Assembly (NCBI GenBank): GCA_937907165.1
Contig: CALCUH010000204.1
Span: 1-19,119 of the forward strand
Direction: 5' to 3'
Length of the DNA stretch: 19,119 nucleotides
Source of the DNA: an uncultured Bacteroidales bacterium
GTDB lineage: Bacteria > Bacteroidota > Bacteroidia > Bacteroidales > Paludibacteraceae
Position numbers and translations under genes: made by a program. Positions 1 to 7,149 of the stretch are shown piece after piece. A model generated the notes under the pieces. The model was not told the DNA's origin. It did not search any database and saw only the letters and a program-made list of their open reading frames with translations. How positions within the stretch are numbered: the first letter of the stretch is position 1; each line of letters opens with the position of its first letter.

Positions 1-60
1 CAAACCGTCAACCACACCGTCATCAAAGGTATGCTCACCGAAGTCGGAATCACTATTTAA
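1..60 (+). CDS. C-terminal end of an unidentified protein (partial)
   Basis: Frame 1 is open from the window edge to a TAA at 58-60 and reads 19 residues ending in KGMLTEVGITI. A strong ribosome binding site (GGAGGTG, 61-67) follows directly and serves the next gene, so the two look co-transcribed. Too little sequence is visible to name a family. It could be a phage gene or, if the next gene's N-terminus marks a host/phage junction, a bacterial chromosomal gene. Confidence 0.5.
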   Translation, partial: QTVNHTVIKGMLTEVGITI

Positions 61-72
61 GGAGGTGCGGAT

Positions 73-1218
73 ATGAAAAAAGTGACCGTTTCAATACTTG
101 CTCACGTCGACGCAGGAAAGACAAAACTATCTGACCTGCGCGGTCTGCTTGCAGCCGGCAAGAACATCGCTACTACTCACGCGTTGTTTACAAGTTACAC
201 AGAAGACATACGCGAATCAATTAAACGCTGGGGCTATGTTCTGGTTCTGGATGAAGTGGTTGATGTTCTCAGTCTATCAAATCTATCGCGCGCAGATATA
301 AAAATTCTTCTTAGTGGGAATGTGTTGGAAGAGGGAAGCGACGGTTCTATTTCCTGGGTCGCTGACTATGACGACCCTGATGTCAATCACGAGTTTCGTT
401 TTGAGGAAGAAGAAAAGATGTCAAGGTCGCGCAACTTAGTACGGTCGCAGGACGGTAACCTATTTTGGGCGGCGACGCCGGAATTGTTCACTTGTTTTTC
501 TGAGGCTTACGTTCTTACATATATGTTTTATGCTCAGAACTTGCGTTGCTTCTTTGATGCAAATTGCATTCCGTATGAGCTGATTGGCGTTCGAATGAAT
601 AACGGAATTTACGAGTTTTGCGACATAGGACAAATGGATAGGCGGCGCGAGCTGCGAGACAAGATACACATTCTTGCAAAGCACAAATTAAATTCAATCG
701 GAGAAAAGCGCTCAGCGCTTTCATACTCGTGGTATCGCAGAAGAGCATTGTCTGATGAATGCGGTGAGTTTGATTTGCTGTCAAAAAACATTTATAACGT
801 CTTCCACAATATTTACGGCGCTTCTGCCTATAACGCTCTTTGGACTTCGTTCGACGGTTGCAGGCGTGCAATATCTTCTAAGCGGTATGCGAAATCGTTT
901 CTTGTTTTTAACGCCAAAGCGACCAATGCATATACGCACAAAAAATATCTTGCATATTGTGTAAACAATTTTGCCAGACCTATAGAGGCAAGATATTATC
1001 GAGAACACGGGGTGAAAATAAACGAAGACGGTTATGCTCTTTCAATAATGATTCAATGGGTATTTCGATCCGCGATTAGAAAGGACGAAGAAATATGGAT
1101 TTATATACCAAGTGCAAGAATGAGAACGCTTTTTATCCGATGGCTGGATTTGTTGGCAGAGGGGAAAGACCTCGACCCTGTAAAATACAAGAAAGGAGAA
1201 ATTGATGAAAACCTGTAA
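73..1218 (+). CDS. P-loop NTPase / helicase-like phage protein with TetM/EF-G-like N-terminus
   Basis: 381 residues; ATG with GGAGGTG six bases upstream. Residues about 9-16 read AHVDAGKT, a legal [AG]xxxxGK[ST] Walker A, but the surrounding ILAHVDAGKT wording is that of the G1 loop of TetM/EF-G-type translational GTPases. From about residue 18 the protein changes character: a segment of the type 'L..LL..GKNI..TH.LF' and a hydrophobic strand ending in LDE (YVLVLDEVVDVL, a Walker B) resemble phage DEAD/DEAH-like helicases as I recall them. The Walker A to B spacing, about 50 residues, is short for a helicase, so material between the two may be missing. No G2-G5 motifs of a translational GTPase follow, so it is not a tetracycline resistance protein. 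The stop overlaps the next gene. Function is uncertain: a nucleic-acid-dependent NTPase at best, possibly inactive. Confidence 0.6.
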   Translation: MKKVTVSILAHVDAGKTKLSDLRGLLAAGKNIATTHALFTSYTEDIRESIKRWGYVLVLDEVVDVLSLSNLSRADIKILLSGNVLEEGSDGSISWVADYDDPDVNHEFRFEEEEKMSRSRNLVRSQDGNLFWAATPELFTCFSEAYVLTYMFYAQNLRCFFDANCIPYELIGVRMNNGIYEFCDIGQMDRRRELRDKIHILAKHKLNSIGEKRSALSYSWYRRRALSDECGEFDLLSKNIYNVFHNIYGASAYNALWTSFDGCRRAISSKRYAKSFLVFNAKATNAYTHKKYLAYCVNNFARPIEARYYREHGVKINEDGYALSIMIQWVFRSAIRKDEEIWIYIPSARMRTLFIRWLDLLAEGKDLDPVKYKKGEIDENL

Positions 1219-1372
1219 GTCGTGCTTATGGAACAAACAATGCGGGAGCGACTGTGTTTGTGAATATTATGATCCGCTTGTTTCCAAAAAAGAAGATGAA
1301 AAGAAATATAACGATGAGCTTCGGGCTCGTTCAAAAGAGTATAAAAAACTTATAAAAGAACAAAGCAAATGA
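1205..1372 (+). CDS. Cys-rich microprotein, putative zinc-binding
   Basis: 55 residues, ATG at 1205 overlapping the end of the preceding gene by 14 bases, with AAAGGAGA about six bases upstream. The N-terminal third carries five cysteines: C4 and C7 (CKSC), C13, C17 and C19 (CVC). This spacing fits a small metal-binding knuckle. The remainder is charged, Lys/Glu-rich and probably helical. No signal peptide or membrane segment is present. The good ribosome binding site, the tight overlap and the compositional pattern support a real gene. I do not recognise the family; position just before the RNA polymerase gene is the only clue to role. Confidence 0.6.
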   Translation: MKTCKSCLWNKQCGSDCVCEYYDPLVSKKEDEKKYNDELRARSKEYKKLIKEQSK

Positions 1373-1386
1373 TTTGAGGTGTTTAT

Positions 1387-4197
1387 TTGAATAAGGCATA
1401 CAAGATATTATCCATCGAGGCAAAAGATATAGTTTCTGCGATGCGACAGCGTGAAACAGAAAAACGAAACTATAGCATACGCTCTTCTGACGGAAAGATT
1501 AGCTTGCGGAAATTTACAAATGCGTTTGACTACTCCCTGGACAGCATCAAACTTGAGGAAGTTTACAAATCCTGCACAAAAAAAGATGACTTTTCTTTTG
1601 TTTCCGGAAGACATAGATACACGCAAAATGTTATTTGCGTAACCTTTAAGTATAGCTACAAAGAGTATAATATGGCGGGTAAGAATACGTTTGTCAAAGA
1701 CGGTTATACATATAGGGACTGTGTTTTCCGCGACGGAGTGTGTATTAAAAACGGAGAACTAATCGCTATACAAACAAATGTTGAAGTAAAGAATCCAATA
1801 GATGATTCGGTTCTTGGCAAATATTTCACATACGCCAACGGATATTATGAGCAGGTTGGGTCAATCAAAACCTTAATGGACAAGTCAGAACTGCGGGAGT
1901 ATCTTTACGAAAACGGTTTCATGTGTGACGGAATTGAATTTGTACGCTATAAGCGAAGCAGCGGTTCGAGCCGAGTTGGAAAGTGCTTGTTTGTAAATAA
2001 GATTTTGTCAAAAGCAATGGAAGAGTGGGATAAATGCGGAATAAACGTCAACATCGGTGATCAAATTGATTTGGCGGCGTGGGAAGCATACATATCTCTG
2101 CCAATGAGTTCTATCATTGATACTATAGAGGTTCCACTTAACAGCATTCTTGTCATTGATGATTACAATAGTACATTTGATGACGAGGTAGTTGCAGTAG
2201 AGATTGAGGATGACCACCTTGTATCGTCAATCAAAAATGTCACAATCGAAAACAGCATCTTTGATGGTCAATCCCTTATGGATGCGTCTTTGTTTGGAAA
2301 ATATTCTGATAAGGGAATGCTCCTTCTTCGAAACCGCTTCTTCAAATCCTGCTGTTTCAATACAAATTTGCAACAATGGTTTGCAGATAACGATATAACA
2401 GAAATATCGCAGTTAAGTGGGTTCACGCTTGCTGAGCGTGTGACAGACATAAAGCTTATTACAACTCCGTCGAGTATCAAATACGCTAAATTCGGTACAG
2501 TCGAAAAATGGCTTCATACGGTTGAACCTACATTTGGTATAGTTAAATACGAGAAACCGCCGCATAAGTTCGACGGGCGAATGGTACAGGCGCATTATCA
2601 ATTGTTCAATACTCTACAGCTTTCTTACGATGAAATGGAAAATGTTCTAGCTCCATCGCTTAGCTTTATAAAGAAGTTGAGGACAGATCCCGCCGTTCTT
2701 CGATACCACATTAGATATCCTGACGAAACAAACGACGAATGGACTGCACTCGATTCCAGAAATGAAATAGTGTTCAAGCTTATGGGAATCAACGATAAAT
2801 TTACAGAAACCAAAATGTATCAAGGTTTCAGAGACGACTTGATAAAGGGGGAGCTCAGGAATCTAAAGCGTGGGCACGTTCTTGTTAATGGCAATTATTC
2901 CACAATAATGGGCAATGGTCTCGAGATGCTTAAGGCATCAATTGGATTGTTCAGCGGCGAGTCAGAACTCGGGGTTGGGAATATTCACAGTAAACGGTTC
3001 CCGTTTGAAAAGAGGCTATTGTGCTCAAGAAGTCCTCACGTTACCGTTGGCAATGTGCTGCTGGTGAACAACGTCGCCAATGAGACAATAGACAAATATT
3101 TTAATTTAACAAAAGAAATTGTGTGTATTAATGCGATCGGTGAAAACATACAGCAAAGATTAAATGGATGCGATTACGACAGCGACACGATTTTGATTAC
3201 GGACAATCAAATACTCGTTGATGCTGCTGAAAAGAATTATAGTAATTTTATGGTCCCAACAAATATGACGTCTGCCGTGAAAACCAAAAGGTATTATACA
3301 CAAGAGAACAAGGCAGACCTAGACGTAAAAACAAGCGTCAATAAAATCGGAGAAATAATTAATTTGAGTCAGCAGCTAAACAGTCTGATGTGGGAAAAAA
3401 TATGCAAAGGCGCTTCTATTGAATCTTGTATGCCTTTATATTGTGATATTTGTAAATTGGCCGTGCTTTCAAACATCGAAATCGATAAAGCAAAGCGCGA
3501 ATACGTAGTTCAGAGCGGCTATGAAATAAATGTGCTAAAAAAGAAATATAAAATTAGCGACGATGAAAAGACCGTCAAGCCATTCTTTTTCAAAATGATA
3601 ACAACAGAAAACGGGTTCTCGCTCAGTAATAATATTAAATACAGATACTTTGATACTCCAATGGACTATCTGCAAAAAATTATATCGCGGTTTAACTTCC
3701 GCGAAGGGCGCGAGCGGAGAAAAACGTTTATTCCTTTTATGGACATTGTGTCTCGCCCGTCGGGATCAATTAATCAAGGTTACTACTACGCACAGCGCGA
3801 TAAGATAATTGATAGAATTAGAGCAGCAAGAGAAGAGCAAAAGAAATTATTCGCCGGATATGATTTAATGAGCCCGGATGAGAAAACAGACGTTTTAAAG
3901 ACTTCTGGTGAAATAAAGCAAGACTGTATTGAAGAAATTGAAAAAATGTCAAGCAGCCCTGCCGTTATGTATGCAATATTAAAGTATATCGACAAGCCGG
4001 AATACCAGGACATTTCGAGGTTCGTCTTCGAAGTCTTGTTTGGCAGACCGGATCAAGAATTCTTTAAGATGATACAAGAGAGCAAGGATAGGATATATAC
4101 ATTGCACGAAACGCCAGGGGGCATGATTGATTTATATGGATTTAAATTCAATCATACGTTAATTGACAACAAAATGGACGAAAAATTTGCTTTTTAA
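1387..4197 (+). CDS. Single-subunit phage RNA polymerase, YonO/QDE-1-like (double-psi beta-barrel)
   Basis: 936 residues; TTG start with GAGGTG (1376-1381) five bases upstream. The diagnostic signal is GCDYDSDTILITD: D596, D598 and D600 form a DxDxD metal-binding motif equivalent to DFDGD of multisubunit RNA polymerase beta' and DbDGD of QDE-1/YonO-type enzymes. It is preceded at 548-556 by RSPHVTVGN, which matches the position and style of the 'RNP.LHPGD' segment of the same barrel in eukaryotic RdRp-like proteins. A second barrel candidate lies at about 497-511 (HVLVNGNYSTIMGNG). The length fits a single-chain enzyme. Family knowledge: phage members such as SPbeta YonO are DNA-directed RNA polymerases, although databases often label them 'RNA-dependent RNA polymerase'. 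The usual Gly of DbDGD is Ser599 here. A strong terminator follows the gene and the late genes start after it, so late transcription is the likely role (inference). The N-terminal 400 residues match nothing I recognise. Confidence 0.72.
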   Translation: MNKAYKILSIEAKDIVSAMRQRETEKRNYSIRSSDGKISLRKFTNAFDYSLDSIKLEEVYKSCTKKDDFSFVSGRHRYTQNVICVTFKYSYKEYNMAGKNTFVKDGYTYRDCVFRDGVCIKNGELIAIQTNVEVKNPIDDSVLGKYFTYANGYYEQVGSIKTLMDKSELREYLYENGFMCDGIEFVRYKRSSGSSRVGKCLFVNKILSKAMEEWDKCGINVNIGDQIDLAAWEAYISLPMSSIIDTIEVPLNSILVIDDYNSTFDDEVVAVEIEDDHLVSSIKNVTIENSIFDGQSLMDASLFGKYSDKGMLLLRNRFFKSCCFNTNLQQWFADNDITEISQLSGFTLAERVTDIKLITTPSSIKYAKFGTVEKWLHTVEPTFGIVKYEKPPHKFDGRMVQAHYQLFNTLQLSYDEMENVLAPSLSFIKKLRTDPAVLRYHIRYPDETNDEWTALDSRNEIVFKLMGINDKFTETKMYQGFRDDLIKGELRNLKRGHVLVNGNYSTIMGNGLEMLKASIGLFSGESELGVGNIHSKRFPFEKRLLCSRSPHVTVGNVLLVNNVANETIDKYFNLTKEIVCINAIGENIQQRLNGCDYDSDTILITDNQILVDAAEKNYSNFMVPTNMTSAVKTKRYYTQENKADLDVKTSVNKIGEIINLSQQLNSLMWEKICKGASIESCMPLYCDICKLAVLSNIEIDKAKREYVVQSGYEINVLKKKYKISDDEKTVKPFFFKMITTENGFSLSNNIKYRYFDTPMDYLQKIISRFNFREGRERRKTFIPFMDIVSRPSGSINQGYYYAQRDKIIDRIRAAREEQKKLFAGYDLMSPDEKTDVLKTSGEIKQDCIEEIEKMSSSPAVMYAILKYIDKPEYQDISRFVFEVLFGRPDQEFFKMIQESKDRIYTLHETPGGMIDLYGFKFNHTLIDNKMDEKFAF

Positions 4198-4294
4198 CGG
4201 CATTTTTGGAAAATTTTTAACGTCTTTTAAAATAAAAAAATCTATTTTTCAGCCTTCGAGGCTGAAAAATAGATTTTGCTCTAATTGCCGTTAA
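4194..4294. repeat. 9-bp inverted repeat enclosing the terminator
   Basis: TTAACGGCA at 4194-4202 (its first bases are the TAA stop of the RNA polymerase gene) is the exact reverse complement of TGCCGTTAA at 4286-4294. The pair encloses the long terminator hairpin symmetrically, giving a two-level stem, or two copies of a protein-binding half-site. Downstream, 4295-4354 is AT-rich (for example TTTTAATATAAAA around 4319-4331), so a promoter for the next gene may lie there, but I see no clear -35/-10 pair. Confidence 0.5.
4237..4277. terminator. Strong bidirectional intrinsic terminator after the RNA polymerase gene
   Basis: A near-perfect hairpin: 4237-4255 pairs with 4259-4277 (core CAGCCT/AGGCTG, then TATTTTT/AAAAATA and A/T-rich ends) around a tiny TCG loop. 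The A-run on the left and T-run on the right make it a terminator on either strand. It lies 40 bp after the RNA polymerase stop and separates it from the downstream gene block. Confidence 0.85.
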
Positions 4295-4354
4295 GGGATA
4301 GAAATGAAAAACTTCCCATTTTAATATAAAAAACGGAATGCAAGGAGAAAGAAT

Positions 4355-4528
4355 TTGATTTTAGTTAATAAGGAAGAAGCAATGGCAATCAGGGAAAGGT
4401 TCCCAGATATTACTGTCATTATCACAAACCGCCAGTCAAACCATAAAAAGTATTATGCTCCAGAAGAGCCAAAGGTTTTAAGATTTGTCGGAAAACTGCG
4501 GGTGCCCGGACTACAAGCGAAAGGGTGA
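4355..4528 (+). CDS. Small phage protein of unknown function
   Basis: 57 residues from a TTG start; AAGGAGAAAG (4342-4351) is well placed upstream. The sequence is basic and folded-looking, with a central TNRQSNHKKYY stretch and no Cys cluster, signal or membrane segment. It is the first gene after the terminator, so it opens the downstream transcription unit. The reading frame ends in TGA a few bases before the next start, which suggests translational coupling. I believe I have seen similar short proteins in Clostridia phages but cannot name a function. Confidence 0.6.
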   Translation: MILVNKEEAMAIRERFPDITVIITNRQSNHKKYYAPEEPKVLRFVGKLRVPGLQAKG

Positions 4529-4533
4529 AATTA

Positions 4534-5784
4534 TTGGACACTGCTAACATCAAAAGAAATGAACAAGAAACAGAATATGAGTACATATATCGTATTTGCT
4601 CGTTAAAAGATACAATCGGAACATGGTACGATGTCGCTGATATACTCAATCACGAACTTGGATATGAGTATACAGAAGCAAAATATAGAAAACAATACCA
4701 GAGCTTTCAAAAAATGTTCGAAGAAAATCGTAAGCAGTTTATTGTGGAAAATGATAGTTCACACGATGGAGCCGCGTCGTGCGCCGCATTTGATGAGCAG
4801 ATGCGCGAATTAAAAAAAGAGCGAATAAAGCTTCAGACAGAGAAGCTCGAGTATAACCGTTGGCTAAGAGATAACGCAAGAGACGAGCTGATGCTGGAGA
4901 AAATCGATGAAGCAGTAAACGCATTAAACGGAAGCAGCCCAATCATAGCGCCGTTAACGGGCGATGATACAGTCGCTTATTACGACGATTCGGATCAGAC
5001 AGGCATCCTTTGCTACGGTGACGAGCACTTTGGTGCGGAGTTTGAAATTCGCGGCCTTGACGGGTCGATAATTAATAAATACAACTCAGCGATTTTCTAC
5101 GATAGAATGGAAACGGTGTTGTCTGTCGTTATTCAAAAAGCAAAAAGAATGGGCCTCAGGAAAATAAAAGTATTCTCTTTTGGCGACGAGTTAGATGGTA
5201 TTATTAGGATATCTCAACTGATGAATCTTGAGTTTGGCGTCATTGAATCAGCTATGAAATACGCAGAATATATGAGCTCATGGCTCAATAGATTAACTGA
5301 GTATTTTGAAGTTGAATTTCAAATGACGGAGGGCAATCACACAGAGCTTCGATTATTCTCACAGCCAAAGGGCACGTTTAAAAATGAAAACATGTCAAAG
5401 ATTATCAAGGAATTTATAAAAGTGCGCCTTGCTGCAAATCCACGATTTTCATTAATTGAAAACGAAACCGGATTTATCTATGATACTATTTACGGTCAGA
5501 AATTTCTTGGAATTCACGGAGAAGAAAAGGATATGGAAAGTGCTATCAAAGATTTTAGCACAATGTTTGACGTAAATATCGATGTTTTGATAGGTGGTCA
5601 TAAGCACCATCACGCAGGAGAGGGCGTTGGGCTATTCAAGGAAGTTATAAACGTTCCGAGCGTTATGGGAACAGATCCGTTTGCTATTTCGTTAAAGAGA
5701 ACTTCTAGCCCCGGAGCACTATTTCTTGTTGCTCAGGATGGATTAGGCATTGTAGAACAGCACAATATTAAATTTATTATTTGA
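4534..5784 (+). CDS. Calcineurin-like metallophosphoesterase with N-terminal helical/HTH-like region
   Basis: About 416 residues. A GTG at 4525 is also in frame, but AAGGGTG (4521-4527) is ideally spaced for TTG 4534. The N-terminal 70 or so residues look like a small DNA-binding-type helical domain (EYIYRICSLKDTIGTWYDVA), followed by a charged coiled coil at about 85-125. The C-terminal half has the metallophosphoesterase motif series in order: GDEHFG (D-x-H), GDELDG (GDxxD), GNHTE (GNH), IHGEE and GGHKHHH (GHxH). Together these bind two metal ions and hydrolyse phosphoesters. The substrate is unknown; phage relatives are often annotated as DNA repair exonuclease or phosphoesterase. All metal ligands appear intact. 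An HU-like gene follows 18 bases later. Confidence 0.82.
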   Translation: MDTANIKRNEQETEYEYIYRICSLKDTIGTWYDVADILNHELGYEYTEAKYRKQYQSFQKMFEENRKQFIVENDSSHDGAASCAAFDEQMRELKKERIKLQTEKLEYNRWLRDNARDELMLEKIDEAVNALNGSSPIIAPLTGDDTVAYYDDSDQTGILCYGDEHFGAEFEIRGLDGSIINKYNSAIFYDRMETVLSVVIQKAKRMGLRKIKVFSFGDELDGIIRISQLMNLEFGVIESAMKYAEYMSSWLNRLTEYFEVEFQMTEGNHTELRLFSQPKGTFKNENMSKIIKEFIKVRLAANPRFSLIENETGFIYDTIYGQKFLGIHGEEKDMESAIKDFSTMFDVNIDVLIGGHKHHHAGEGVGLFKEVINVPSVMGTDPFAISLKRTSSPGALFLVAQDGLGIVEQHNIKFII

Positions 5785-5802
5785 AATAAAGGGATAACAA
5801 GG

Positions 5803-6084
5803 ATGAATAGAACTGAATTTTGTAGAAAGTTCGCTGAGATTAATAACATTACAATTACACAGTCAAACTGGTTTTGTGAAGCGGTTTTTGATCTTTTGGC
5901 AAAATCTATTTTAGAAGAAGACAGAGTCTATATCAAGGGGCTCGGAACATTTAAGAGAAAGATTGGATTGCCCAGAAGAATGGGCAGTCTGTGGGAACCG
6001 GGCGGTATTGTAGAGATTCCGTCAAAGGTCAGGGTATCGTTTACTCCGTCTTTTGATGCAAACGAACCTGAATATAATGAATAA
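5803..6084 (+). CDS. HU/IHF-family DNA-binding protein
   Basis: 93 residues, the usual length of HU/IHF subunits. The ATG at 5803 has AAAGGG nine bases upstream. N-terminal helices (FCRKFAEINN, WFCEAVFDLLAKSI) are followed by VYIKGLGTFKRK, corresponding to the HU 'V.L.GFGTF..R' strand turn. A flexible arm comes next, then VEIPSKVRVSFTPS, matching the HU C-terminal '.I.A...P.FKPG' strand. The arm has an unusual LPRRMGSLWEPGG segment instead of the typical RNP tip, so DNA-bending details may differ. It sits directly before the tyrosine recombinase, where an IHF-type accessory protein would make sense, but it could equally condense or package DNA. A terminator follows. Confidence 0.8.
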   Translation: MNRTEFCRKFAEINNITITQSNWFCEAVFDLLAKSILEEDRVYIKGLGTFKRKIGLPRRMGSLWEPGGIVEIPSKVRVSFTPSFDANEPEYNE

Positions 6085-6093
6085 ATTATTGGT

Positions 6094-6121
6094 AAAGCCC
6101 TTCGAAAACACGAAGGGCTTT
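6094..6121 (+). terminator. Intrinsic terminator between the HU-like gene and the recombinase
   Basis: AAAGCCCTTCG (6094-6104), loop AAAACA, CGAAGGGCTTT (6111-6121): an 11-bp perfect stem ending in a T-run. It lies 10 bases after the HU-like stop and 22 bases before the recombinase start. The 11-6-11 geometry also resembles a tyrosine recombinase core site; see findings. Confidence 0.75.
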
Positions 6122-6143
6122 TGCGTTTGAAAGGGTGGTATAG

Positions 6144-7148
6144 TTGGGAAGAACAACGGTATACAATAATATTACTACCCCGGAAAAGATAAATAGCATA
6201 AACAGCGAAAACAGAACGCTGATTGATGACTTCCTTAATTACTTAGAGTCTGTAGGAAGAGCTCAGACTACGATTAAAAACTATCGTGCTGATTTGTTAA
6301 TCTTTTTCTGTTGGGTATTAGAGGATTTGAACAATAAGAGGTTCGTTGATATAACCAAAAGGGAAATCGCGCGCTTTCAAAACAAAGCAATTAAAGACTG
6401 GGGCTGGTCATCTAATAGACTCAGAACCGTTAAAGCAGCGGTGTCGTCTTTGGGGAATTATATTGAAAACATATTGGATGACGATTACGCCGGGTTTCGT
6501 TCTATTGTTAGAAAAATCGAAAGTCCTCCAAACGAAGTCGTTCGCGAAAAAACAGTATGGGAAAACGGCGAGATAGAAAATCTACTTGCAGCCCTTATTG
6601 AAAAGAAAGATTATGAGAAGGCTTGCTTTATAGCATTAGCGGCGTACGGAGGCAGAAGAAAATCCGAACTGTGTAGGTTTAAAGTTAGCGATTTTGCAAA
6701 CGATAAACTTGTATTTAATGGGTTTCTTTATAAAAGTGACCCTATAAAAACAAAAGGACGCGGAAATGGAAAAATGTTGAACTGCTACACATTGGCAAAG
6801 ATGTTTAAACCATATTTTGATATGTGGATGCAGTTCAGAGAAGAAAATGGGATAAAAAGTGAATGGCTCTTCCCGTCGCGGAACAGCTCCGACGAACAGC
6901 TGTCTGTCTCTACTGTTGATGGATGGATTCCGTACTTATCTAAATTGTCTGGGAAACCACTGTATATGCACAGTTTTAGACACGCATTTGTGACTTATCT
7001 GCTAAAATCCGGGCTTCCTGAAACGGTAGTACAGACAATACTCGGGTGGAAAAGTTCAGAAATGTTACGAGTGTATGACGACAGAAGCGAAGACGAGCAA
7101 ATCGGCGAATACTTTTTGTCAATAGCATCAGATGACAGTGGTGATTAA
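6144..7148 (+). CDS. Tyrosine recombinase / integrase (XerC/D-like)
   Basis: 334 residues; TTG start with AAGGGTGG (6131-6138) upstream. The N-terminal SAM-like core-binding domain (FLNYLESVGRAQTTIKNYRAD) is followed by the catalytic domain. R172 lies in GGRRKSEL (canonical 'GLR.SEL'), a lysine in the KTKGRGNGK beta-hairpin, H276 and R279 in HSFRHAF, W302 in ILGWKSS and the nucleophile Y311 in RVYDD. The W-to-Y spacing of nine residues is canonical. All catalytic positions are intact, so it should be active. It cuts and rejoins DNA at paired inverted arms, for integration, excision or multimer resolution. It lies inside the packaging/head cluster rather than next to a recognisable lysogeny module. 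There is no long N-terminal arm-binding domain, so it is Xer-like rather than lambda Int-like. Confidence 0.9.
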   Translation: MGRTTVYNNITTPEKINSINSENRTLIDDFLNYLESVGRAQTTIKNYRADLLIFFCWVLEDLNNKRFVDITKREIARFQNKAIKDWGWSSNRLRTVKAAVSSLGNYIENILDDDYAGFRSIVRKIESPPNEVVREKTVWENGEIENLLAALIEKKDYEKACFIALAAYGGRRKSELCRFKVSDFANDKLVFNGFLYKSDPIKTKGRGNGKMLNCYTLAKMFKPYFDMWMQFREENGIKSEWLFPSRNSSDEQLSVSTVDGWIPYLSKLSGKPLYMHSFRHAFVTYLLKSGLPETVVQTILGWKSSEMLRVYDDRSEDEQIGEYFLSIASDDSGD

Positions 7149-7149
7149 A

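Noticed and set aside
73..1218. Tetracycline resistance (TetM-type ribosomal protection) gene
   Set aside because: Only about 17 N-terminal residues look like it; the rest has no GTPase G2-G5 motifs and is far too short.
4295..4354. Sigma-70 promoter before the small gene at 4355
   Set aside because: An AT-rich TTAATATAAAA is present but no convincing -35 at 16-18 bp; the phage polymerase may use another signal.
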